NCBI RefSeq assembly: GCF_024198175.1
Contig: NZ_JAJVKV010000010.1
Span: 248,001 to 312,000 of the forward strand
Reading direction: 5' to 3'
DNA length: 64,000 nt
From: Pyxidicoccus xibeiensis
Lineage (GTDB): Bacteria > Myxococcota > Myxococcia > Myxococcales > Myxococcaceae
Position 1 is the first letter of the stretch. Each line of letters opens with the position of its first letter. The notes beneath the pieces are model-generated. The model was not told the DNA's origin. It saw only the letters and a list, made by a program, of their open reading frames with translations, and ran no database searches. Made by a program: the position numbers and the translations under genes. Positions 50,011 to 59,218 of the stretch are shown here, piece by piece.

Positions 50011-50826
50011 ATGTCCCAGACGATTGAACGCAGTGCCCAGCAGCACCGCCCCCTCCCCGGCCAGGGCCGCCTGGTGGGCAAGGTCGCGCTCGTCACCGGT
50101 GGAGGCAGTGGCATCGGCCGCGCGGCGGCGCTGGCCTTCGCGCGAGAGGGCGCGGCGGTCGTCCTCGCTGGCCGGCGCGAGGCCGAGCTGAAGTCCGTCG
50201 CCGACGAAATCATCAAGGCGGACGGCCGCGCCGTGGCCATACCGACCGACGTGTCCCAGTCCGACGCGGCGGAGAAGCTCATCAAGGGGGCCATCGACTG
50301 CTTCGGCCGGCTCGACGCCGCGTTCAACAACGCGGGCACGGAGGGCGTGATGGCCCCCATCACGAAGCTCACGGCGGCCGACTTCGACCACACCATGTCC
50401 GTCAACCTCCGGGGCACCTGGCTCCTGGTGAAGCACGAGGTCGAGGCCATGCTGGCCCAGGGCACCGGTGGCGCCATCGTCAACACCTCGTCGTGGCTGG
50501 CGAAGGGCGCCGCTCCCGGCTCTTCCATCTACTCGGCCAGCAAAGGCGCGCTCGACGCCATGGTGCGCGCCGTGGCGCTGGAGGTCGCCGCGAACGGCAT
50601 CCGCATCAACAACGTGGAACCGGGCGTCATCGACACGCCCATGTTCCACCGCCTCGACGGTGGTGCGGTGACGGTGCCCCTGGTGGCCCACACGCCCGCG
50701 AAGCGCCTGGGGCAGCCGGAGGACGTGGGCGATGTCGCCGTCTGGCTGTGCACGCCCGAGGCGCGCTTCATCACCGGGCACAGCCTCCCCGTGGATGGCG
50801 GCTTCACCATCGCCGGCATGCGCTGA
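50011..50826 (+). CDS. Short-chain dehydrogenase/reductase
   Basis: 271 residues. Classical SDR: cofactor loop VTGGGSGIG (29-36), NNAG (106-109), catalytic Ser in NTSS (about 160), Tyr 174 and Lys 178 (YSASK). The loop after the second strand reads LAGRREAEL, where Arg favours NADP. The C-terminal VDGGFTIAG is a standard ending. It lies divergent to a LysR regulator, a frequent arrangement for SDR genes induced by a quinone or aldehyde. Its substrate cannot be read. Confidence 0.92.
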   Translation: MSQTIERSAQQHRPLPGQGRLVGKVALVTGGGSGIGRAAALAFAREGAAVVLAGRREAELKSVADEIIKADGRAVAIPTDVSQSDAAEKLIKGAIDCFGRLDAAFNNAGTEGVMAPITKLTAADFDHTMSVNLRGTWLLVKHEVEAMLAQGTGGAIVNTSSWLAKGAAPGSSIYSASKGALDAMVRAVALEVAANGIRINNVEPGVIDTPMFHRLDGGAVTVPLVAHTPAKRLGQPEDVGDVAVWLCTPEARFITGHSLPVDGGFTIAGMR

Positions 50827-51129
50827 AGACGAACGAAAAGCGCCTCCGATGCCCCGGCGCTTGCCAGGACAGGGGCGCGTCGTTAATCATGTCCGCATGT
50901 ACCTCGTGGTGAGTGCTCGTCGATTTAGCCGCCCCCCGGCCCCGTTTGGGAGTCGGGAGGCCGTGCTGCAGGACTGAGCGCACGCCCCTCTCGTTGGTGG
51001 AACGCCGTCAGGCGCGACGCCCTCCCGAACTCGCCGGGGGGGCATCCGAAACCGGCGGCGCAAGGCGGCTTCCCCGCCCGGCGTCCCGGAGACCGCTGCG
51101 TTTACATCCGCCACACCGAGAGGTTTCCC
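50827..51129 (+). other. Intergenic region with terminator hairpin
   Basis: 303 bp after the SDR gene. A perfect seven-base stem AAGCGCC (50838-50844) / GGCGCTT (50856-50862) with an 11-base loop lies 12 bases past the stop and is a likely terminator, without a T-run. The remainder holds no supported gene. The last 20 bases carry the ribosome site (GAGAGG) of the PheS-like ligase. Confidence 0.45.
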
Positions 51130-52284
51130 ATGTCGTCCGTCACCCTTGCCGTCTCTCCGTCCGTCTCCATCCTCAGCGCCGACGAGCTCCGGCGCGCCCT
51201 GTCCGTCCGCGACCTCACCGACCCCGCCGCCGGCCCGCATGCGATGCAGCAGCTCATCGCCGCGGTGCTGGACGCCCTGCGCTCCGCCTGGGGCTGTGAC
51301 GCGCGGGTCCACCGCCAGAGCCCCGTCGTCTCCATCGCCGACAACTACGACCGGCTGCACTACCCGCCGGGCGGCGCCGCGCGAGACGCCCGCTACACCC
51401 GCTACGTCTGCGACACCGCGCTGCTGCGCTCGCAGACCTCCGCCATGATTCCGGGCCTGCTGCGCCACCTTGCCCTGGCCCCGCCGCGCGACGTGCTCCT
51501 CGCCTGCCCCGGCCTCACCTACCGCCGCGACTGCATCGACCGGATGCACACCGGCGAGCCCCACCAGATGGACCTCTGGCGCGTCCGCCAGGGCCCACCG
51601 CTCACCACCGACGACCTCCGCGACATGATTGCCACCGTGGTCCGCGCCCTGCTCCCCGGCCGCGAAATGAAGCTGACGCCGGCCACCCACCCGTACACCA
51701 CGGACGGGCTCCAGATTGACGTCCGGGACGGCGACGAGTGGGTGGAGATTGGCGAGTGCGGCCTGGCGCTCCCCGCCCTCCTCGAGGAGAGCGGCCTGGA
51801 GCCAGGCGTCACCACGGGCCTCGCCATGGGCATCGGGTTGGACCGCATCCTGATGTTGCGCAAGGGCCTGGACGACATCCGCCTCCTGCGCTCGGCGGAC
51901 CCGCGCATCGCCTCGCAGTTGCTGGACCTGGAGCCCTACCGCCCCGTCTCCTCCATGCCGGAGGTCCGCAGGGACTTGTCCCTGGTGCTCGACGAGCAGC
52001 AGACGCCCGAGGAGCTCGGAGACGCGGTGCGCGCCGCGCTGGGCGAGCGGGCGGAGCTGGTGGAGAGCGTGCAGGTCCTCTCGGAGACGCCCTGCTCCGC
52101 CCTCCCGCCTGGCGCCGTGAAGCGCATGGGCATCTCCGCCGGGCAGAAGAACGTGCTCTTGCGCGTGGTGCTGCGCGCGTTGGATCGCACGCTCACCCAC
52201 GACGAGTGCAACACGCTCCGGGACGACATCTACGCGGCGCTGCACCGGGGCACCGCGTGGGAGTGGGCGGCCCGCTCCCACTGA
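51130..52284 (+). CDS. srmL: PheS-related ligase of unknown function (SrmL type)
   Basis: 384 residues. It has the catalytic core of a class II phenylalanyl-tRNA synthetase alpha chain: motif-2 region TYRRDCIDRMHTGEPHQMDL and motif-3 region GLAMGIGLDRILMLRKGL. A C-terminal FDX-ACB anticodon-binding fold follows (MPEVRRDLSLVLDEQQTPEELGDAV, then RTLTHDECNTLRDDIYAAL). It is shorter than PheS with no partner pheT here. It matches a family annotated, as I recall, as a PheS-related mystery ligase (SrmL). Its acceptor is not known; it could be a tRNA, a peptide or a carrier protein. Confidence 0.82.
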   Translation: MSSVTLAVSPSVSILSADELRRALSVRDLTDPAAGPHAMQQLIAAVLDALRSAWGCDARVHRQSPVVSIADNYDRLHYPPGGAARDARYTRYVCDTALLRSQTSAMIPGLLRHLALAPPRDVLLACPGLTYRRDCIDRMHTGEPHQMDLWRVRQGPPLTTDDLRDMIATVVRALLPGREMKLTPATHPYTTDGLQIDVRDGDEWVEIGECGLALPALLEESGLEPGVTTGLAMGIGLDRILMLRKGLDDIRLLRSADPRIASQLLDLEPYRPVSSMPEVRRDLSLVLDEQQTPEELGDAVRAALGERAELVESVQVLSETPCSALPPGAVKRMGISAGQKNVLLRVVLRALDRTLTHDECNTLRDDIYAALHRGTAWEWAARSH

Positions 52285-52292
52285 CGAAGGCG

Positions 52293-53843
52293 TCAGACCT
52301 TGTAGAGCAGGTCCATGTACTTCTTGAGCATGTCGCTCACGAGGCCCCGGAAGGGGACGGACGCCGCCATGCCGTAGACGGGCGCCATCGTCCCCTTCTC
52401 CCCGGGGTGGGCCTTCACGTGCTCCACCGCGGCGCGCAGGTCCTCCAGGAACTGCTCCGCCACGCCGGGCTGCGCGTGCCGCAGGGTGACGCAGAGGTGG
52501 ACCGCGGCGGGCTTGTGCAGCCCGTTGAGGCTCCACCCGCGCTCACCCATCCGCTCCATCACCTTGAAGACGTCCACCGTCTCCGAGCCGAAGGCGATGA
52601 CGAACAGCGGGTCCCCGAGCACGTGCAGCTCGGGGATGGCGCGGATGCCCTGCTTGATGGCCGCCGCCGTCTCGAGGATGCGGCGGGTGGCGTCCAGGTA
52701 GCCCTGCTCGCCCATCGTCACCAGCGTCGCCCACGCCACGGCGATGAGGGCCCCGGGCCGGCTGCCGGAGAACGTGGGCGAGAAGTAGATGCCGCCCGGC
52801 CAGTCCGTGGCGGTGAAGTACTGGTGCGAGCGCAGCTCCGTGCCCCGGTACAGCACCACCGACGAGCCCTTGGCCGCGTAGCCGAACTTGTGCGTGTCCA
52901 CGGACATGGACGTCACGCCGGCCAGCCGGAAGTCGAAGGGCGGCACCTCGTAGTTCAGCTTCCGGGCGAACGGCAGCACGAAGCCGCCCAGGCACGCGTC
53001 GGTGTGGAAGCCAATCTTCTTCTTGCGCGCCAGCTCGGACAGCTCGGCGATGGGGTCGATGACGCCGTGGGGGAAGCCCGGCGCCGAGCCGATGAGGACG
53101 ATGGTGTTGCGGTTGATGGCCTTCTTCGTGGCGGCCACGTCCGCGCGGTAGTCCGGGCCCACCGGCACCCGCACCATCTTGATGCCGAAGTAGTGCGCCG
53201 CCTTGTCGAACGCCGGGTGCGCGCTGGCCGGCGCCACCATCTCCGGCTTCGTGATTCCCTTCCGGGCGCGGGCCCAGTCCCGGTACGTCTTGATGGCCAG
53301 CATGATGCTCTCGGTGCCACCGGACGACATGGAGCCGCAGATGTGCTCCGCGGGGGGCTTGCCCGCGTTGGCGGCGTCGGCGCCCAGCATGCTCGCCGTC
53401 ATCGCCACCACCTCGGCCTCGAACTTGGTGGCGCTGGGCCACAGGTCCGCGTGCAGCGGGTTGCTCTGCGAGTGCAGCCCGTAGACGCGGTTGAGGAAGC
53501 CGATGTGGTCCGAGTCCCCGTTGTACACGGCGCCGGACACCTTGCCCTCGCGCCAGCGCGACTCCTCCTGGGACTCCAGCGCCTGCAGCTCGCGCAGCAC
53601 CTCCTCGCGCGAGCGCCCCGTCACCGGCAGGTGGTCGAACGCGGGCATCTTGCCCCGGTACGGCTTGAGGTCGTCCTCCAGCTCGGACAGCAGCGAGTCG
53701 GTCTCCTTCGACAGCAGGTCGCGCACCATGGGCACGGCCTTGAGGTAGCGCTCGGCCGCGGACAGCAGGCGCGGCGGCACGTGGTTCAGCAGGCGCAGCG
53801 ACTTCGGATCGGGCAGGGCCATGGGGTTTCCTTTCCGTGCCAT
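52293..53843 (-). CDS. Sphingosine-1-phosphate-lyase-like PLP enzyme
   Basis: 516 residues. PLP-dependent group-II decarboxylase fold closest in pattern to sphingosine-1-phosphate lyases: [57 protein letters not shown] and the PLP lysine in [13 protein letters not shown] (K319), then [23 protein letters not shown]1P lyases split phosphorylated long-chain bases to phosphoethanolamine and an aldehyde. The usual N-terminal TM anchor is absent. The start overlaps the kinase stop (TGATG at 53841-53845); an alternative start is ATG 53822. The pairing with a sugar kinase is unusual. Confidence 0.85.
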   Translation of the reverse strand: MARKGNPMALPDPKSLRLLNHVPPRLLSAAERYLKAVPMVRDLLSKETDSLLSELEDDLKPYRGKMPAFDHLPVTGRSREEVLRELQALESQEESRWREGKVSGAVYNGDSDHIGFLNRVYGLHSQSNPLHADLWPSATKFEAEVVAMTASMLGADAANAGKPPAEHICGSMSSGGTESIMLAIKTYRDWARARKGITKPEMVAPASAHPAFDKAAHYFGIKMVRVPVGPDYRADVAATKKAINRNTIVLIGSAPGFPHGVIDPIAELSELARKKKIGFHTDACLGGFVLPFARKLNYEVPPFDFRLAGVTSMSVDTHKFGYAAKGSSVVLYRGTELRSHQYFTATDWPGGIYFSPTFSGSRPGALIAVAWATLVTMGEQGYLDATRRILETAAAIKQGIRAIPELHVLGDPLFVIAFGSETVDVFKVMERMGERGWSLNGLHKPAAVHLCVTLRHAQPGVAEQFLEDLRAAVEHVKAHPGEKGTMAPVYGMAASVPFRGLVSDMLKKYMDLLYKV

Positions 53844-55447
53844 CAGGCACTCCGGGCGCGGTTGAGCCGCCCGAAGATGGCCTTGTTGGCTTTGTAGAGA
53901 TTGACGAACTCGCGGAACAGCTCGTCGTAGAGCGCCCGGTTCTTCGGGTCCGGCTCGTACGTGCGGGCGATGGGCACGAGCGAGGGAATCTCCTCCACCG
54001 TGAGCTGCCCCAGCGCCACGGCCGCCTGGAACGCGGCGCCCCGGGCGTTGGCCAGCACCGGCTCATCCACCTGGTGGATGGTGCGGCCCAGCACGTCCGC
54101 GTGAATCTGGCACCACAGCGGCGAGCGGGCCCCGCCGCCGATGATGCGCATGGAGTCCAGCCGGCGGCCCACGAACTGCTCCACGTAGGTGAACAGCCAG
54201 CGCGAGTTGTAGGCCACGCCCTCCATCACCGCCCGCACCATGTGGGCCCGCGTCGTCTTCAGGGACTGGTTGAAGAAGCCGCCGCGCAGCGACTTGTCGT
54301 CCACCGGGCTGCGCTCGCCGTTGAGCCAGGGCATGAAGATGAGCTGGTCGCTCCCGGCGGGGACGCCGCCGGCCTCGCGCTCCATCAGCTTGTAGACCTC
54401 GGACGAGTCGTCCTCCGCGCCCTGCTGCCCGGGCCGCGAGTCCTTGCCGTAGAGGATGTTGTCCTTGAGGAAGGTGAGGCAGATGCCGGCGGACTCCTGC
54501 TCGTTGGCCAGGAGATAGCGGCCCGGGAGGGCGGACGGCACGGTGGCCATCTGGTGGAAGACGTCCGTCTTCTTGTAGGGCACGTGGCAGCTCAGCCAGG
54601 ACGACGTGCCCACGCACAGGTGCGGCTCGTTGTCCCGCACCGCGCCCGAGCCCACGGCGGCGGCGAGGATGTCCGGAGCGCCCGTCACCACCTGGACGTC
54701 CTCGCTCAGACCCAGGGCGCGCGCGGCCTCCGGCTGGAGCGGGCCGAGCACGGAGGCGGCGGGCACCAGGTCCGGCAGCTTCTCCCGCTGGAGCCCCGTC
54801 ATCTGGAGCAGCCGCTCGTCGTAGGCGATGCGCGTCAGGTCGCGGTTGTCCGTCACCCAGTGCAGGGTGATGGAGTCGTACGAGGCGGTGAAGCGGCCGC
54901 TCAGCTTCAGGTTGAGCCAGTCCTTGGGCTCCAGGAACTTGTACGTGTTCCGGTAGAGCTCGGGGTGCTCGCCCTGGAGGTAGAGGATGTGGCCGACGGG
55001 GTCCTTCCCGGACAGGCTCGGCAGCCCTCCAGTCAGCCGAATCCAGGTGAGCAGGCGGCGCAGGCCGAAGCCCTCGATGGGGATGAACCCGGAGGCCACG
55101 CGCTTGACGTGCGCGGCGCCGCGCGAGTCCATCCAGATGAGCGCGGGGCACAGGGGCTGGCCCTTCGCGTCCACGGCCACGGTGCCGGACCACTGCGAGC
55201 TGCAGTTGACGCCGATGATGTCGCTGGCGGGGATGCGGCCGGACTCCAGCAGCCGCCGCGTGCCGCGGACGATGGCACTCCACCAGGCCTCGGGGTCCTG
55301 CTCGGCGCCTCCGTCGGGCAGCAGGGAGAGCTCCAGCGGCTCCACGTCGCCCCCGAGAATCCTTCCCCGGAGCGTGACGACGGCGAGCTTCACCGCCGAG
55401 GTGCCGAGGTCGATGGCCAGGATGGACTTGTCACCTGCGTGGGACAC
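53843..55447 (-). CDS. FGGY-family carbohydrate kinase
   Basis: 534 residues. The ATPase lobe starts [16 protein letters not shown]. The FGGY signatures are [17 protein letters not shown] with [11 protein letters not shown], and [25 protein letters not shown]. It is xylulokinase-like in length and domain order, but the sugar is not proven. It is the first gene of a two-gene operon with the S1P-lyase-like enzyme, so the real substrate might be a polyol or amino alcohol whose phosphate is then cut by the lyase. That idea is inference. Confidence 0.9.
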   Translation of the reverse strand: MSHAGDKSILAIDLGTSAVKLAVVTLRGRILGGDVEPLELSLLPDGGAEQDPEAWWSAIVRGTRRLLESGRIPASDIIGVNCSSQWSGTVAVDAKGQPLCPALIWMDSRGAAHVKRVASGFIPIEGFGLRRLLTWIRLTGGLPSLSGKDPVGHILYLQGEHPELYRNTYKFLEPKDWLNLKLSGRFTASYDSITLHWVTDNRDLTRIAYDERLLQMTGLQREKLPDLVPAASVLGPLQPEAARALGLSEDVQVVTGAPDILAAAVGSGAVRDNEPHLCVGTSSWLSCHVPYKKTDVFHQMATVPSALPGRYLLANEQESAGICLTFLKDNILYGKDSRPGQQGAEDDSSEVYKLMEREAGGVPAGSDQLIFMPWLNGERSPVDDKSLRGGFFNQSLKTTRAHMVRAVMEGVAYNSRWLFTYVEQFVGRRLDSMRIIGGGARSPLWCQIHADVLGRTIHQVDEPVLANARGAAFQAAVALGQLTVEEIPSLVPIARTYEPDPKNRALYDELFREFVNLYKANKAIFGRLNRARSA

Positions 55448-55655
55448 ACGGCCCTCCGGGATGCGGGTCAGGAGTCATCGGGCGAGCGGCGCTGTGCGAG
55501 CCCGGACTCTAGGAAGGGGGTAACAGAACCCGCCACCCAGGTGCTGGGGAAAGTGACGTCTCCACAACCCATGGGTCCGCCCCGCCCGCGAGGTGCCCAC
55601 CTGGGCGCCGAGGCCCGCATCCGCTACCTTCAGCCTCGGCACGAGGGGGCCCACC

Positions 55656-56165
55656 ATGCGTCTACGCGCGTCGCTCACCATCCTGGCACTGCTGTCCACC
55701 AGCACCGGCTGCACCACCACCTACAACATCCCCAAATCAGAACTGGCCCAGCTCGACGGCTGGAAGGACGACCGCAACAGCCTGCTCGAGGATGTCGGCG
55801 CCTCCCTGCGCGGCGAGCGCAAGGACGTGCGAGAGCTTCTTGACGATGAAGGACGGGCGCACAAGTTCAATGCGGACACACCGCTCATCCTGGTCCGCCC
55901 CCAGGGCAAGGCGCTGGAGTCCAAGTACCTCCAGGTGGACGTGGACGCCGTCGAGTTCCGGGGCATCCCCGTGGAGCGTCCCGGCCGGCCCGTCAGGGTC
56001 GCGCTCGGCGAAGTGGAGCGGGCGGCCGTTCGCGAGTTCAGCTGGGGGAAGACCGTGCTGCTCACCGGCGGCATCGTCCTCGGAGCGCTGAGCTCGCTCA
56101 TCGCCGTTGGCCTCATCGTGGGCGACGGTGACGGCAGCGGTGGCGGTGGCGGCTTCGACGACTGA
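55656..56165 (+). CDS. Lipoprotein with C-terminal membrane helix
   Basis: 169 residues from ATG 55656 (GAGGGGG upstream). Lipobox LSTSTGC. A charged central domain (RNSLLEDVGASLRGERKDVRELLDDEGRAHKFN) precedes a C-terminal hydrophobic helix (VLLTGGIVLGALSSLIAVGLIVG) and a Gly/Asp tail. I do not recognise the family. A lipid anchor at one end and a helix at the other suggest it is tethered at both ends in one membrane or spans two. It is divergent from the sugar kinase and 61 bp before the next gene on the same strand. Confidence 0.72.
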   Translation: MRLRASLTILALLSTSTGCTTTYNIPKSELAQLDGWKDDRNSLLEDVGASLRGERKDVRELLDDEGRAHKFNADTPLILVRPQGKALESKYLQVDVDAVEFRGIPVERPGRPVRVALGEVERAAVREFSWGKTVLLTGGIVLGALSSLIAVGLIVGDGDGSGGGGGFDD

Positions 56166-56226
56166 CGGGCTCCGCCGTGAAGGGCATCTGCGCGGGGGGC
56201 ACAATCCCCCGTGCTACCTTCGTGCG

Positions 56227-59124
56227 ATGCTCCGCGCCTTCGCCGCGCTCTGGCTGCTCGCAGCCGCGCCGGCCTCCGCCACCGACTCCCCCGAGGCCGT
56301 GTGCTCACTGCGCGCCCTCTTCACGGCGCAGAAGTCCTACCTCCAGGAGAAGGACCGGTACTCGGAGGTACCCGCGCACATCGGCTTCGCACCCGACGAG
56401 TGCGTGGATGGGACGCAGGCCCTCTCGCCCCACCCCGTGCACGCGCGAGGCTGTCACTTCATCTACAGCATCGAGACGCTCGGCCCACAAAAGCGGGACT
56501 TCCGCGCCGAGGCACTGGGCGTCGTGGGGCCCTGGAAGGGCACCCGCTTCGAGCTGCGAGGCGACGGCCGCGTGCTGCGGGCCGACGGGAGCCTGACCCA
56601 GGTGAAGTGCGAGGAGGCGCCCAGAGAGCTCGCGCCCCTCGTTCGCTTCTTCGAGACAGTGCAGGAGCGCGACTGCACCCTGCCGCCCCCGTCCCCCTCC
56701 CATGCATGTCATGTGGCGCTGAGCGACATGGTGCGCCTCGCGAACGAAGGCATGGGCCTGGCCCAGCGGCTGTACGCGGCGCGGCCATTCGCGCGGGCGC
56801 TGAAGCTGCGCGAGCCCGTGGCGCCGTTCATCTCGCTGTGCGCGACCGACGAGCGTCCGCAGGAGGAGCGCGAGCGCGCGGCGGAGACCCTCGCGCAGCG
56901 CGGCGCGCTCGCCGAGGCGGTCCTGTCGAGGCACTGCGGCGAAGCGGGCGTGCGCACCGGCCTGCGGCGGCTGCTGGCGCCCGGAGCAGCGCCGTGCCCG
57001 GGCACCACGTGTCTGCCCCTGCTCGCGCTCGCGAGGAAAGCTCCCGAGCACAAGCGCGTGCTTCAAACGCACACGAAGGCCGTCGCGGCGGAGCTGATGG
57101 CGCTGCGCCCGTCCGAGCGCGCGTCCGCATTCAACGCCGTGCTCGGCCACTCGACGGCCGCCGCCGCGGCGCTCGCCCAGCTCATGGAGGGCACGCCCGT
57201 TGCCGCCGGAGCACTGCCCGCGTCGGAGTCGGACCCCGTCACCGCGCGGCTCATCCTCGATGCCGAGCAGCACACGCCCCAGGCGGCGCTCGCCCTGCGC
57301 GCCTCGCGCGAGCTGGCGAGTGACGGCGGACTGTCGGCCCCGACCTTCGAGGAGCTCCTCACGTCCGACTGCGCGAGCCTCGACCGGGCGCTCCCGCGAC
57401 GTCTGTCGCCCGCGCAGCTCCAGCGGCTCTCGAAGGAGGCGGCCCGGTGCCCGGACCTGTATGTCTCGCGGCTGGCGCCAGAGGCCGCGGGCCTGCCCGC
57501 CAAGGACCTTCCCGCGCTGCTCGCGCCGCTCTCCCCCGAGCAGCGGGCGCCCCTGCGCGACAAGCTCGGCCTCCATGAGGGCCCACGCGCCGAGGCACTC
57601 GTCGTCTGGGTGGCGGAGCATGCTCCCGAGCTGCTGCCGGCCATGCACATCACGAAGGAGGTCGCCCGGCAGCTCCTGAGTCCGGAGCTGAGCCGCCATC
57701 TGGGAGGAAGGTCCGCCGTGCGCGAAGCACTGGTCGGCGTCTCCGCCGACTCCAACTGGCGAATCCACCACGAGGCCTACGAGCTCCTCACGGAGGACTT
57801 CCCCTGGCCCCTCCCCGCGCGTCCACCGCGAGTGCCACCGGGCCCGCCGCCAGGGGACGAACCCTCGAGGTCCGGAGACTTCGGCCTTCTGCGTGTCGTG
57901 GAGGACAAGGGTACGCGGGACCTGTACGTGCAGACCCCGGGCAGCAGCGTGGAGCGCCGGCTGACCACCAGTGGCCGGGTCGCCGGCAACCACATGCAGG
58001 CAGCGCCCGTGGCGCTCTCTCCCGACCGCCGCCAGGTGGCCTACGCGGAGTGGGTCTCCCCTCCTCGCCCCGCGCCTGGCGCATCGCAGCCGCCGTACGT
58101 CAGCGGCTGGAGCTCGCTGCACGTCGTCCGCACGGATGGGAAGGAGCATCGCCTGCTGGTCGAGCTGGGGGCCCCGCCCCCCGGGATGGCGAGGCAGGAG
58201 GCGGGCTCGCTCGTGTGGTCCGACGACGGCACCCGCCTGGCCTACGCGGTGCACACGCACGGCGGCCCGGGCACCACGGAGCAATGTCCCTCCACGGAGC
58301 TGTTCGAGGTGCAGTTGGCCTCGGGCGCCGTGCGGCGCATCCCCCACGAGCGGCTGCGTGGACGGGTGAGGCTGGTGCGCTGGCGGTCCACGAAGCCGGA
58401 GCTGGTGCTCGAAGAGGAGTGCGGCCCCGAGGGCCCTCTGCCCCCGCGCATGGCCGAGCCCACCCCCACGCCCGACTTCGCCGCCTGGCTCGACCTGGCC
58501 ACCGGGAGTGTCCTGCGCCGGTGGTCCTCCGGGAAGCTCAGCCTTTCTCCGGATGGCTCGGAAGCCTTCCGGGAGGCGAGACGTCAGCACAGCGTGAGGC
58601 ACGGCTCCTGGCCGGGACGCGCCGAGGCGAGCTCCGCCCCTCATCCCGTGGGGGTCTTCGAAGAGGCGGGCCTCGTGGTCCAGCCGCGCCTGCCACTGGG
58701 CATCCCGAGCCGTTACCGCGTGGCGCTGCTGTGGCTTCACCGCGAGCCCTCCGCACTCGCCGTGCTGCACCGGCTGCAGGGCTACGCGCCCGAGTGCGCG
58801 GGCGTCGAGGTGCCGGAGCCCACGCTGGCGCGGCTCGACCTGCTCACGGGCGCCTCCCAGGTGCTGTGGCGCCAGCGCAGCGGGGTGCGAATCCTCTCGC
58901 TCAGCCCGGATGACGCGTGGGTGCTCGTCGGGCTCCTCACAGGCGCCACGGAGCCCGCGCTCATGTGCGGCCCGCTCAGGTATGAGCGGATGTACGCGGT
59001 GCGCCTCCAGGACCTCGAGCGGACGGCGTCCCTGAGAGAGCTTCGCGAGCGGGCGATACCCCTGACGCCCCCCAGGACGTGGAACACTGACAGCGCCGGC
59101 TACCTCGGCTGGGTCCGGCGGTGA
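56227..59124 (+). CDS. Exported pilin-like / beta-propeller protein
   Basis: 965 residues. The signal peptide ends near APASA. Residues about 20-125 resemble the globular part of a type IV pilin (CSLRALFTAQKSYLQEKDRYSEVPAHIGFAPD, then HFIYSIETL, LGVVGPWKG), lacking the pilin hydrophobic helix. Residues 130-540 are helical and repeat-like (LAPEAAGLPAKDLPALL). From about 560 a TolB-like WD/propeller appears (VALSPDRRQVAYAEWVSPP, LVWSDDGTRLAYAVHTHG, LSLSPDDAWVLVGL). It has many paired Cys residues, consistent with a periplasmic location. The function is unknown; 61 bp separate it from the preceding lipoprotein gene. Confidence 0.75.
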   Translation: MLRAFAALWLLAAAPASATDSPEAVCSLRALFTAQKSYLQEKDRYSEVPAHIGFAPDECVDGTQALSPHPVHARGCHFIYSIETLGPQKRDFRAEALGVVGPWKGTRFELRGDGRVLRADGSLTQVKCEEAPRELAPLVRFFETVQERDCTLPPPSPSHACHVALSDMVRLANEGMGLAQRLYAARPFARALKLREPVAPFISLCATDERPQEERERAAETLAQRGALAEAVLSRHCGEAGVRTGLRRLLAPGAAPCPGTTCLPLLALARKAPEHKRVLQTHTKAVAAELMALRPSERASAFNAVLGHSTAAAAALAQLMEGTPVAAGALPASESDPVTARLILDAEQHTPQAALALRASRELASDGGLSAPTFEELLTSDCASLDRALPRRLSPAQLQRLSKEAARCPDLYVSRLAPEAAGLPAKDLPALLAPLSPEQRAPLRDKLGLHEGPRAEALVVWVAEHAPELLPAMHITKEVARQLLSPELSRHLGGRSAVREALVGVSADSNWRIHHEAYELLTEDFPWPLPARPPRVPPGPPPGDEPSRSGDFGLLRVVEDKGTRDLYVQTPGSSVERRLTTSGRVAGNHMQAAPVALSPDRRQVAYAEWVSPPRPAPGASQPPYVSGWSSLHVVRTDGKEHRLLVELGAPPPGMARQEAGSLVWSDDGTRLAYAVHTHGGPGTTEQCPSTELFEVQLASGAVRRIPHERLRGRVRLVRWRSTKPELVLEEECGPEGPLPPRMAEPTPTPDFAAWLDLATGSVLRRWSSGKLSLSPDGSEAFREARRQHSVRHGSWPGRAEASSAPHPVGVFEEAGLVVQPRLPLGIPSRYRVALLWLHREPSALAVLHRLQGYAPECAGVEVPEPTLARLDLLTGASQVLWRQRSGVRILSLSPDDAWVLVGLLTGATEPALMCGPLRYERMYAVRLQDLERTASLRELRERAIPLTPPRTWNTDSAGYLGWVRR

Positions 59125-59218
59125 TTCTTCACGCGACGGAGTCGACGCGGAAGGCGTACGGGTGGCCCACCATCGCGAGGCCGGCCTGTGTAACGTACGC
59201 ACCGGACCTGGGGGTGGA

